From: Clostridia bacterium
Lineage (GTDB): Bacteria > Bacillota > Clostridia > Christensenellales > Borkfalkiaceae
Direction: 5' to 3'
Length of the DNA: 14,285 nt
Assembly (NCBI GenBank): GCA_017421905.1
Contig: JAFOHH010000063.1
Coordinates: 1 to 14,285, forward strand
Part shown: positions 7,312 through 13,523 of the stretch, piece by piece
Layout: every line of letters starts with the position of its first letter
Position numbering within the stretch: the stretch's first letter is position 1
Translations under genes and position numbers: made by a program
Notes under the pieces: model-generated
Told to the model about the DNA's origin: nothing
The model's database searches: none
What the model saw: the letters and a program-made list of their open reading frames with translations, nothing else

Positions 7312-7839
7312 TTATTCTACTTCTATTTTTTCCGCGTCTTCCTTGCGGAGGGAAAGCTCGTAACCGCGCACGTTAATTTCGATGGGGTCGCCAAGCGGCG
7401 CAACCTTGCGGATAACGAGCTGCGTGCCCTTGGTAATACCCATATCCATAATACGGCGTTTAATTGCGCCTTCTCCATTTAACTTTTTTACGGTTACCAC
7501 TTCGCCAATGGCCGCATTTTTTAAGGTTTTGGGGTAGCCTGCCTCGGCAGAACAGTTGGCAGCGACTTGATTTTCCCTTTTACGGAACAAGAAAAATCCG
7601 CGCGCTTTTTTTGCGGTGGGCAGGGGCTTTACAAAAATTGCTTGGGCAAGCTCCTTGGTCAGCGCAACGCGGCTATCTCTTACCGTAACGATATACGTTT
7701 CCGCAGGGGCGCTTACAATTTTTACCGTTGCGCCTACCGCAAAGCCAAGTGCGGATAAACGGGCTTTTATTTCCGCACTACCGCTTATTTTTTTAATGAT
7801 ATTTTCTTCGCCTACGGCTGCAAAAGGTAATGAAATCAC
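7312..7839 (-). CDS. feoA: FeoA protein with two tandem FeoA domains
   Basis: A 175-aa protein built of two SH3-like FeoA domains. Domain one spans about residues 4-68 (LPFAAVGEENIIKKISG to SRVALTKELAQAIFV). A basic linker with GFFLFRKREN follows, and domain two spans about 102-175 (LKNAAIGEVVTVKKLNG to YELSLRKEDAEKIEVE), with the typical RRIMDMGITKGTQLVIRKVAPLGDPIEI core. FeoA is a small cytoplasmic partner of FeoB; usual length is about 75-80 aa. The start is chosen as GTG 7839-7837: AAGGAGG (7853-7847) sits 7 bases upstream of it. The ATG at 7866 would place that ribosome site inside the gene and overlaps an operator. It is the first gene of the feo operon. Confidence 0.85.
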   Translation of the reverse strand: MISLPFAAVGEENIIKKISGSAEIKARLSALGFAVGATVKIVSAPAETYIVTVRDSRVALTKELAQAIFVKPLPTAKKARGFFLFRKRENQVAANCSAEAGYPKTLKNAAIGEVVTVKKLNGEGAIKRRIMDMGITKGTQLVIRKVAPLGDPIEINVRGYELSLRKEDAEKIEVE

Positions 7840-7868
7840 GCTGTGCCCTCCTTGTATTTCGCCCATTA

Positions 7869-7884
7869 GTTAGCATATGCTAAC
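7869..7884. promoter_or_regulatory. feo operator 1 (perfect palindrome)
   Basis: GTTAGCATATGCTAAC is a perfect 16-bp palindrome in the feoA leader, between the predicted transcription start and the ribosome site. Half-sites resemble those of DtxR-family metal repressors (TTAG/CTAA), but the spacing differs from the classic DtxR box. Confidence 0.75.
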
Positions 7885-7901
7885 CGCTTTGGAAAAATTA
7901 T

Positions 7902-7921
7902 CGGTTAGCATTTGCTAACCG
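7902..7921. promoter_or_regulatory. feo operator 2 (palindrome at transcription start)
   Basis: CGGTTAGCA-TT-TGCTAACCG has 9-bp arms and begins 6 bases after the -10 box, covering the expected start of transcription. Its centre is 35 bases from operator 1. Binding here would block RNA polymerase, consistent with iron-dependent repression. Confidence 0.8.
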
Positions 7922-7927
7922 TAGAGC

Positions 7928-7956
7928 ATTATATTCTTTTTATCGCCGTTTGTCAA
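7928..7956 (-). promoter_or_regulatory. feo operon promoter
   Basis: TTGACA (7956-7951), 17 bases, then TATAAT (7933-7928) on the minus strand: a perfect sigma-A consensus. Such a strong promoter needs a repressor, which fits the palindromes directly downstream. The whole 7840-8214 stretch holds no gene, only this and the ABC gene's control region. Confidence 0.9.
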
Positions 7957-8015
7957 CTGTTTTTCCTGTCTTTTCCAAATTTTTTTATCTTTTTTTGTTA
8001 CAAGGCTCTGTTTGC

Positions 8016-8046
8016 TTGACATCGTCCCCGGGAGGGGGGGTATACT
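8016..8046 (+). promoter_or_regulatory. Promoter-like element with 19-base G-rich spacer
   Basis: TTGACA (8016-8021) and TATACT (8041-8046) are 19 bases apart. The spacer holds CCCC-GGGA-GGGG, centred almost exactly between the boxes, and the -10 is preceded by GGGGTAT as in the copA promoter. The long spacer with dyad suggests MerR-type or CsoR-type control. An AAAGGAG at 8060 is followed by no good start codon. Confidence 0.5.
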
Positions 8047-8079
8047 TATGCACAAATGAAAGGAGCGTTTCTTTTCCTT

Positions 8080-8189
8080 TTGGACGCGGGCGCAGATTTA
8101 TAGTGCGGATTTATAATCTTGACACGGGCAAACGCTTGTATCGTATTTTTATTATATATCTTGACACGGGCGCGCGTTTATATTATAAT
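8080..8189 (+). repeat. Repeated -35 segment before the ABC gene
   Basis: TCTTGACACGGGC occurs at about 8117-8129 and 8159-8171 (42 bases apart), and a diverged TTGGACGCGGGC at 8080-8091. Each copy is followed by an AT-rich tail. Only the last copy has a correctly spaced -10. Confidence 0.75.
8161..8189 (+). promoter_or_regulatory. ABC transporter gene promoter
   Basis: TTGACA (8161-8166), 17 bases, then TATAAT (8184-8189): a perfect consensus, about 25 bases ahead of the start codon. The transcription start would fall near 8196, leaving a leader of about 20 bases with the ribosome site. Confidence 0.85.
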
Positions 8190-8214
8190 GAAAATAGCCT
8201 TTAAGGAGATTATT

Positions 8215-11200
8215 ATGCTGGAAGTTGTAAACTTAACGAAAATATATTCCACCAAAACAAGCGACGAGGTAAAGGCGCTAGACGGCGTTTCTTTGCGCTT
8301 TCCCGAAAGGGGCATGGTGTTTTTGCTGGGTAAAAGCGGTAGCGGCAAATCTACCCTGCTAAACCTTTGCGGCGGACTAGACGCCCCGACAAGCGGCGAA
8401 ATTATCGTAAAGGGGCGTAGCAGTAAGGATTTTTCGCAAAGCGATTTCGATAGCTATCGCAATACCTTCGTTGGGTTCGTGTTTCAAGAATACAACATTT
8501 TAAACGAGTTTTCGGTAGAAGACAACGTTTCGCTTGCGCTGGAGCTGCAAGGCAAGCCCAAGGACAGAAAAACGGTAAACGACCTGTTAAAGCAGGTAGA
8601 TTTAGAAGGGTATGCCAAGCGCAAGCCCAACACCCTTTCGGGCGGGCAAAAGCAGCGCATTGCAATTGCGAGAGCGCTTGTAAAATCGCCTGAAATTATT
8701 ATGGCGGACGAGCCTACGGGCGCGCTTGACTCCGCTACGGGAAAGCAGGTGTTCGACACCTTGAAAAAGCTTTCTAAAGACAAGCTGGTGCTCGTCGTTT
8801 CTCACGACCGTGAATTTGCCGAGCAGTACGGCGACCGCGTAATAGAGCTGATGGACGGAAAGGTTATTTCCGACGTGAGCAAGGAAAAAGAAGCGCAAAC
8901 GCCGCTATCGGAAAACCTTTCTTCCGTAGGAAACACGCTATGTGTAAAAAACGGCGCCGCCCTAACCGAACGGGATTTTGCCGCCATACGCACCTTTTTA
9001 AGAGCGACCTCCGCCCCGGCGGTAATTGCCAGCGGCGAACGGGACGTTACAACCTATAAAACCGCCGCCCGTATTACCGAAAATGGCGAAAAAGAAGTAT
9101 TTCGCAACACGGATAACGCCGCCCTTGCCCTAAAAACCTACACCGAAAAGGACAGCCGTTTTATCCGCTCTCGCCTGCCCATGCGCCACGCCGCAAAAAT
9201 AGGACTTTCCGGCTTAAAGTATAAGCCCTTGCGCCTTATTTTTACCATTATTTTGTGCACCGTTGCCTTTACGCTGTTTGGGCTGCTTTCCACCATGACC
9301 TTTTATAACAGCAAGGCAACCTTTCGCCAAACGTTAAAGGATTCCAACCCCGCCGTCGTGCGGTTTGTAAAAATATACCAATCCTCGCTAAACGAATACG
9401 AGTACGGCGAACTGGTACATACCTACACCACCACGTACGACGCGCTTTTTAGCGCAGAAGAAGTTGCCGACCTTGCCAAAAGCCTTGACGCGGAGGCGTT
9501 TGCAGGCATATCCTACGGGCGGTATATCGATTTGAAAACCTCTTCTCGCTACTATTCCGCAGAATTAAGCTACGCCGCCTTCCTCCCCGAAGGCCACTCC
9601 CTGCGCACCACTCTTCTAGGCAAATATCCTTCTGCAAAAAACGAAATTGCCATTTCCTCCTTTATGGCGGAAAGTATCATTGCCTGCGGCGGTTACGATG
9701 CGTTTGGCAACGAATTTAACGCCAAAACGCCCTCGGACCTCGTTGGCAGGGCGGTAAACTTTGGCGAAAAGGAAAACCACATTATTACGGGCATTTTCCA
9801 AAGCGGCGCGCTAAGCGATAAATACGACGTGCTGAAAGACGACGGCAACGTAACCGACGAAAATTATCGCGCGATCCGCAAGCTGGAAACTCAATTAAAC
9901 ACCGAGCTGCGCGACGGTTTGCACGAGCTTGTGTTGCTATCCAAAGAGGAAATAGACAACCACTTTGGCAACCGCACAAACGACTATTACGAGGAATTTC
10001 AAAACCGCGTAGTTAATTTTTACGACGAAAACGGCGTAGAAACGGGCTACGGAAATTACGGCGCAATTACCAACCACCTTACAGGCACCCTCTTTTTTGC
10101 ACAAGATAAAACGACGCTTGCAAAGGGCGAGGCAATCGTTTCGGCAGAATGGTGGGTACACGCCGCACGCATCCTTTTTGAAGACTGTAAAATTACCGCG
10201 GAAAACGAATTATACGCCCTATGCGACGCCTATATTCCCCGCATCGTGGCGGAAAATTCCGCCTACGACGAGTGGGGCGCAAGGCTGCTGATCGACGACT
10301 GGAAGTGGGGAACTATTACCCCTGCGGAGGGCGATTTGCTCTTTTCCGTTTACTCTGCGTTTATGCAAGAAGCCTCGCCGATTTTAAAGCGCGCGCAATA
10401 TTACGGCGATTTGCTTGAAAAATGCGACTTGGTTCTTTACCAAAAAGAATGGCTAAACGGCGTTTGGACGGAGGATTATACGCAAAAACGCGCGGCGGCG
10501 CTATCCGATTTGGTTGCCGCAAGCGGCGAATGCCCCCTGCAAACGATAGCCTTTCGCACGCTGGATTGCCACTACGGTACGCCCCTTGGCGAGCTGCAAA
10601 CGGTAACTGTTGTGGGAATTTGCGATAAATTCAGCGCAATCGGGGCAAAACCCACCCTCTTATTTGCGCAAGCCGATTTCAACGCCCTTTGGGAAGAACA
10701 AAAAACGGGCTCTGCCAGCTTTGTAGATGCCGTTACCGCTTACGAAAGCCCCGCTTTTCCCATCGGCAATCAATTATTCCTTTCCTATAACGGCTCAACC
10801 GCGGTAACAAACGCCGTTACGGACGCTTATTTTAACAAAAGCTACGACGAAAACGATTGCCGTATGGATATTTATTCTTCCTTTGCCGATCGGTTTGCCA
10901 CGGTAGACGATTTCGTAAAGAGCGCATCCAAGGTGTTTTTATACGTAGGGCTTGCCTTTGCCGCCTTTGCCGTGCTACTGCTTTCCAACTTTATTTCCGT
11001 TTCTATTTCGTATAAGAAAAAGGAAATCGGCATTTTGCGCGCGGTTGGGGCAAGGAGCGCAGACGTATTTAAAATTTTCTTTTCCGAATCGGCGTTTATT
11101 ACCCTGCTTTGCACGGCAATTTCCACCGCCTTTAGCCTGATTCTTTGCCACGTATTGAATGCGGAAATTGCAAGCGGGTTGGGCGCATCTATCTTCGTGT

Positions 11201-11322
11201 TCGGCGCGCTTTCCTTCCTCTTTTTAATCGGAATTGCCTTTCTTACCTGCGTGGGCGCAACCTATTTGCCCGTGCAAGCGGCGGCGCGTAAAAAGCCCGT
11301 CGATTCCATCCGCGCGCTATAA
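8215..11322 (+). CDS. ABC exporter: ATPase fused to FtsX/MacB-type permease
   Basis: A 1035-aa protein. The N-terminal LolD/MacB-like ATPase (about 1-225) has Walker A GKSGSGKST (near residue 39), signature LSGGQKQR (near 141), Walker B IIMADEP (near 160) and a switch SHD (near 196). A linker is followed by membrane helix 1 (about 338-362), a large extracellular domain of roughly 540 residues, and helices 2-4 (about 905-930, 958-982, 990-1018). The end AARKKPVDSIRAL is typical of FtsX-family permeases. The start is ATG 8215, after TTTAAGGAG; an upstream in-frame start at 8119 would cover the promoter. MacB-like proteins work by mechanotransmission, often exporting peptides or lipids or acting on cell-wall enzymes; the substrate here is unknown. 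The gene stands alone, with no two-component system beside it. Confidence 0.85.
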   Translation: MLEVVNLTKIYSTKTSDEVKALDGVSLRFPERGMVFLLGKSGSGKSTLLNLCGGLDAPTSGEIIVKGRSSKDFSQSDFDSYRNTFVGFVFQEYNILNEFSVEDNVSLALELQGKPKDRKTVNDLLKQVDLEGYAKRKPNTLSGGQKQRIAIARALVKSPEIIMADEPTGALDSATGKQVFDTLKKLSKDKLVLVVSHDREFAEQYGDRVIELMDGKVISDVSKEKEAQTPLSENLSSVGNTLCVKNGAALTERDFAAIRTFLRATSAPAVIASGERDVTTYKTAARITENGEKEVFRNTDNAALALKTYTEKDSRFIRSRLPMRHAAKIGLSGLKYKPLRLIFTIILCTVAFTLFGLLSTMTFYNSKATFRQTLKDSNPAVVRFVKIYQSSLNEYEYGELVHTYTTTYDALFSAEEVADLAKSLDAEAFAGISYGRYIDLKTSSRYYSAELSYAAFLPEGHSLRTTLLGKYPSAKNEIAISSFMAESIIACGGYDAFGNEFNAKTPSDLVGRAVNFGEKENHIITGIFQSGALSDKYDVLKDDGNVTDENYRAIRKLETQLNTELRDGLHELVLLSKEEIDNHFGNRTNDYYEEFQNRVVNFYDENGVETGYGNYGAITNHLTGTLFFAQDKTTLAKGEAIVSAEWWVHAARILFEDCKITAENELYALCDAYIPRIVAENSAYDEWGARLLIDDWKWGTITPAEGDLLFSVYSAFMQEASPILKRAQYYGDLLEKCDLVLYQKEWLNGVWTEDYTQKRAAALSDLVAASGECPLQTIAFRTLDCHYGTPLGELQTVTVVGICDKFSAIGAKPTLLFAQADFNALWEEQKTGSASFVDAVTAYESPAFPIGNQLFLSYNGSTAVTNAVTDAYFNKSYDENDCRMDIYSSFADRFATVDDFVKSASKVFLYVGLAFAAFAVLLLSNFISVSISYKKKEIGILRAVGARSADVFKIFFSESAFITLLCTAISTAFSLILCHVLNAEIASGLGASIFVFGALSFLFLIGIAFLTCVGATYLPVQAAARKKPVDSIRAL

Positions 11323-11400
11323 AGCCCCGCGCCTTGTATCCCCTTCCCCTTGCGGAAAAGAATGCCCCTTAATACTCGCCCCGCGTGGCGAAACCCTACT

Positions 11401-11445
11401 ACAAAAAATTACGCCCCTCGGCTTTTGCCGAGGGGCGTTTATCGT
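11401..11445. terminator. Bidirectional terminator between ABC gene and ZIP gene
   Basis: A perfect 12-bp stem (11411-11422 with 11427-11438) has loop TTTT. On the minus strand it is followed by AATTTTTT, on the plus strand by TTATCGTTT. It ends both convergent transcripts. The segment 11323-11400 holds a CCCCTTGCGGAAAAGA motif resembling the copA linker repeats. Confidence 0.85.
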
Positions 11446-11480
11446 TTGAAAAGATTGTTTTTTGTGCACCCGTTATGCCG

Positions 11481-12269
11481 TTAACCGAGCAAAACGTCGG
11501 TAATAAGCATTACGCAAAAGCCGACGAGGAGCGCGTACGTTGCGCCGCGTTGGTGGCCGTGGGCGTGCGTTTCGGGGATCATTTCGTCGCTGATTACGTA
11601 CAGCATCGTTCCGCCGGCAAAGGCAAGCGCAAACGGGAGAATAACTGCGGAAAAGCTGATAGCAAAGCCGATAAGCGTTCCGACAACTTCTACAAGTCCC
11701 GTTAGCATTGCGATAAGAAAGGTCTTTTTCGGCTTTACGCCGGCTGCCAGCATCGGGCCGATAATCACCATGCCCTCCGGTACGTTTTGCAAAGCGATAC
11801 CGCCCGCAATAAGAAGGGCTTGCGCCGTATCTCCGCTCCCAAAGCCCACGCCTGCGGCAATTCCTTCCGGCAGGTTGTGGATGGCTATGGCCGCCACGAA
11901 CAAAAGCACCTTGTTAAGGTTGGCATTGGGATGACTTTCGCCCTCCTCCCCTACCATTTTATGCAGGTGCGGGACCAGCCTATCGATTAAGTTAAGGCAT
12001 GCCGCCCCAACGAAAATACCGATTACGGTAATGATAATACCGTATTTTCCGCCCCGTTCTAACGAGGGGATAATCAACCCCAAAACGGCGGCGGCAAGCA
12101 TTACGCCTGCGGCAAAGGAAAGCACGATATCCGAAAAACGGTGCGACGCTTTTTGAAATAAAAATCCGATAAGTGCGCCGAGAACGGTTGCTCCGCCCAC
12201 GCCAACGGCTGTCAGCAAAACGAGCGTAAGCCCCTCCGTTGCCTCGGCAGAAAGCAAAAGGTGCGGCAT
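11481..12269 (-). CDS. ZIP family divalent metal transporter
   Basis: A 262-aa membrane protein of the ZIP family (GufA/ZupT-like), which imports zinc, iron or manganese into the cytoplasm. About eight membrane helices are visible. The metal-site helices are HNLPEGIAAGVGFG (131-144) and QNVPEGMVIIGPMLAAG (161-177), with His131, Asn132, Glu135, Gln161, Asn162 and Glu165 as the expected ligands. A cytoplasmic His/Glu-rich segment between helices 3 and 4 (VPHLHKMVGEEGESHPN) and a late ETHAHGHQ stretch could also bind metal. It begins 23 bases after ferritin with AAGGAAG upstream, so the two form an operon; this favours iron as one substrate, but the ion cannot be read from sequence. Confidence 0.9.
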   Translation of the reverse strand: MPHLLLSAEATEGLTLVLLTAVGVGGATVLGALIGFLFQKASHRFSDIVLSFAAGVMLAAAVLGLIIPSLERGGKYGIIITVIGIFVGAACLNLIDRLVPHLHKMVGEEGESHPNANLNKVLLFVAAIAIHNLPEGIAAGVGFGSGDTAQALLIAGGIALQNVPEGMVIIGPMLAAGVKPKKTFLIAMLTGLVEVVGTLIGFAISFSAVILPFALAFAGGTMLYVISDEMIPETHAHGHQRGATYALLVGFCVMLITDVLLG

Positions 12270-12278
12270 AATTACTTC

Positions 12279-12304
12279 CTTATAATACGAGCTTATAATA
12301 CGAG
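12279..12304. repeat. 13-bp tandem duplication at the ferritin stop
   Basis: CTTATAATACGAG occurs twice in direct tandem (12279-12291 and 12292-12304). One copy encodes the last residues and stop of ferritin; the other lies in the gap to the ZIP gene. Confidence 0.9.
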
Positions 12305-12805
12305 CGAGGGCGCAGTATAAACTCTTGCGGCGAGCTCTTGGTTCAGCATATAAAGCCCTTTAGCGTCCGTGCCGAACAATTCCATTTTGGTAATGAGGTC
12401 GGTTGCGTTGGTTTCTTCTTCGCCCTGTTCTTTTACGAACCAGTCTAAAAACTGCATGGTACGGAAGTCCTTTGCTTCGTATGCGGCAGCGTAACTGTCG
12501 TTAATTAAAGAAGTAACGTACATTTCGTGCTCTAAGCCTGCCTTTAATACGTCCATATCGCAGGTAAAGGTTTTGTCGGGCTTGGCAATTGCGTCCAGCG
12601 TAACGGTCATATTTTCATTTTGCAAATAGGTGTAGAAAAGCATTGCGTGGTCGCGCTCTTCTTGCGCTTGCACCATATACCAATTTGCAAAGCCGTCCAG
12701 CCCCCTTGCTTTAAAATAGTTGGCGAAATCGAGATATAAATATGCCGAGTAAAATTCTTTGTTGATTTGTTGGTTCAAGAGTTCGTGTACTTTTGCGTTA
12801 ACCAT
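12293..12805 (-). CDS. ftnA: Ferritin (FtnA type, non-haem)
   Basis: A 170-aa four-helix ferritin that oxidises Fe(II) and stores it as ferric mineral in a 24-subunit shell. Every ferroxidase residue is in the position of the bacterial FtnA family: Glu17 (NKEFYSAYLYL), Tyr24, Glu50 and His53 (QAQEERDHA), Glu94 (LEHEM), Gln127 and Glu130 (KEQGEEE). There is no haem-binding Met as in bacterioferritin. Length is normal. The ATG has AAAAAAGGAG just upstream. It is the first gene of an operon with the ZIP transporter, driven by its own promoter (12850-12878), with a small hairpin in the leader. Confidence 0.95.
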   Translation of the reverse strand: MVNAKVHELLNQQINKEFYSAYLYLDFANYFKARGLDGFANWYMVQAQEERDHAMLFYTYLQNENMTVTLDAIAKPDKTFTCDMDVLKAGLEHEMYVTSLINDSYAAAYEAKDFRTMQFLDWFVKEQGEEETNATDLITKMELFGTDAKGLYMLNQELAARVYTAPSLVL

Positions 12806-12822
12806 AAGTGTTCTCCTTTTTT

Positions 12823-12838
12823 GGGGAATCGCATCCCC
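12823..12838 (-). promoter_or_regulatory. Leader hairpin before ferritin
   Basis: On the minus strand GGGGA-TGCGAT-TCCCC forms a 5-bp stem in the ferritin leader, ending a few bases before the ribosome site. It could affect translation or RNA stability; no known riboregulator is recognised. Confidence 0.35.
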
Positions 12839-12849
12839 TTTTTGTTTTT

Positions 12850-12878
12850 AGTATAACACACCAAACGGCTTTTTTCAA
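12850..12878 (-). promoter_or_regulatory. Ferritin operon promoter
   Basis: TTGAAA (12878-12873), 17 bases, then TATACT (12855-12850) on the minus strand. No GTTAGC or ATACCC palindrome is seen here, so control differs from the feo and cop promoters. Confidence 0.75.
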
Positions 12879-12896
12879 CGGTTTTTTATATTTTTT

Positions 12897-12930
12897 TGAA
12901 AGAAAAAACGGAAGCCGATGAACGGTTTCC
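12897..12930 (-). terminator. Second terminator downstream of tRNA-Leu
   Basis: On the minus strand GGAAACCG-TTCAT-CGGCTTCC (8-bp stem, one A/C mismatch) is followed by GTTTTTTCTTTC. It lies about 100 bases beyond the tRNA terminator, with no gene recognised between them. Confidence 0.6.
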
Positions 12931-13030
12931 GCTTTACGCATTCGTTTATTATGATTATTTTGATGAATCGTATTTCGCCGCCAAAGAAAATAAAAAATTC
13001 GACAAACCAAAGCCTGTCAATCTTGTTGTG

Positions 13031-13066
13031 CAAAAAGAAAAATCCAAACCAAAAAGGTTCGGATTT
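13031..13066 (-). terminator. Terminator after tRNA-Leu
   Basis: On the minus strand AAATCCGAACC-TTTTT-GGTTTGGATTT (11-bp stem with one G/T pair) is followed by a T-rich tract. It begins 8 bases after the tRNA CCA end. Confidence 0.85.
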
Positions 13067-13074
13067 CTACTGTT

Positions 13075-13161
13075 TGGTGCGGGTAATAGGATTTGAACCT
13101 ACACGAAGTTGCCCTCACTAGAACCTGAATCTAGCGCGTCTGCCAGTTCCGCCATACCCGC
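13075..13161 (-). tRNA. tRNA-Leu (anticodon CAG)
   Basis: On the minus strand the acceptor stem GCGGGTA (13161-13155) pairs with TACCCGC (13085-13079), followed by A and an encoded CCA (13077-13075). The anticodon arm is CTAGA-TTCAGGT-TCTAG, giving CAG at 13127-13125. The long variable arm (GAGGGCAACTTC) and the GG-containing D arm are typical of class II leucine tRNAs; the T loop is TTCAAAT. It reads CUG codons. Confidence 0.95.
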
Positions 13162-13270
13162 AAATATTTAGCTTGCAACGCGCGCCGCCATAAAGCATGG
13201 TTGCCGTCACAAAGCTTGCCGCAAATAGCATAGCGAGAAAAATTGAGAGTATCCGATAGCTTTTTTTCAT
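13118..13270 (-). CDS. Small signal-peptide-like ORF running into tRNA-Leu
   Basis: A 50-residue ORF starting MKKSYRILSIFLAMLFAASF with a positively charged start and a hydrophobic helix (about 6-27), like a signal peptide or single membrane anchor. After MLYGGARCKLNICGYG the frame enters the tRNA gene and stops inside its variable arm at TAG 13120-13118. AAAAAGGAG lies 11 bases before the ATG, and a good promoter lies just upstream, so translation is plausible. The last 15 or so residues are read from tRNA sequence and are unlikely to be selected as protein. It may be the remnant of a secreted protein gene, a tRNA leader peptide, or chance. Confidence 0.4.
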   Translation of the reverse strand: MKKSYRILSIFLAMLFAASFVTATMLYGGARCKLNICGYGGTGRRARFRF

Positions 13271-13292
13271 AGCCGTTTTTCTCCTTTTTATC

Positions 13293-13321
13293 ATTATGGC
13301 ATAATCGGGAGCGTTTGTCAA
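13293..13321 (-). promoter_or_regulatory. Promoter for small ORF and tRNA-Leu
   Basis: TTGACA (13321-13316), 17 bases, then CATAAT (13298-13293) on the minus strand. The tRNA would start about 125 bases downstream of the transcription start, with the small ORF in between. Confidence 0.75.
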
Positions 13322-13401
13322 TATCCATAGCGATTTTATTTCGCGTAAGCGGCAGAAAGCCAAAAAAAATGAAAATTTTTACAACATCTTTGATAAAAAA
13401 T

Positions 13402-13430
13402 TTGACTTTATGCTTTTATACATATATAAT
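13402..13430 (+). promoter_or_regulatory. Promoter of the beta-helix/FMN-binding gene
   Basis: TTGACT (13402-13407), 17 bases, then TATAAT (13425-13430). It diverges from the tRNA promoter. The AT-rich leader of about 85 bases ends in AAAGGAGG before ATG 13524. Confidence 0.8.
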
Positions 13431-13523
13431 AGTCGTAATGTGTATTGTAACTACGTATTTATCCCATTTTTTATTTTTATTATTTGGGAAAAAATATAGT
13501 ATTATTTTAAAGGAGGTCATAAA

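Noticed and set aside
8119..8214. N-terminal extension of the ABC protein from 8119
   Set aside because: It covers a consensus promoter and repeats; a strong ribosome site and the family start point to ATG 8215.
12896..13096. A plus-strand ORF with an acidic, Tyr-rich product
   Set aside because: It has no ribosome site or ATG, crosses two terminators and the tRNA 3' end.
13075..13161. tRNA as an integration site of a mobile element
   Set aside because: No integrase gene and no repeated tRNA 3' end are visible in the window.
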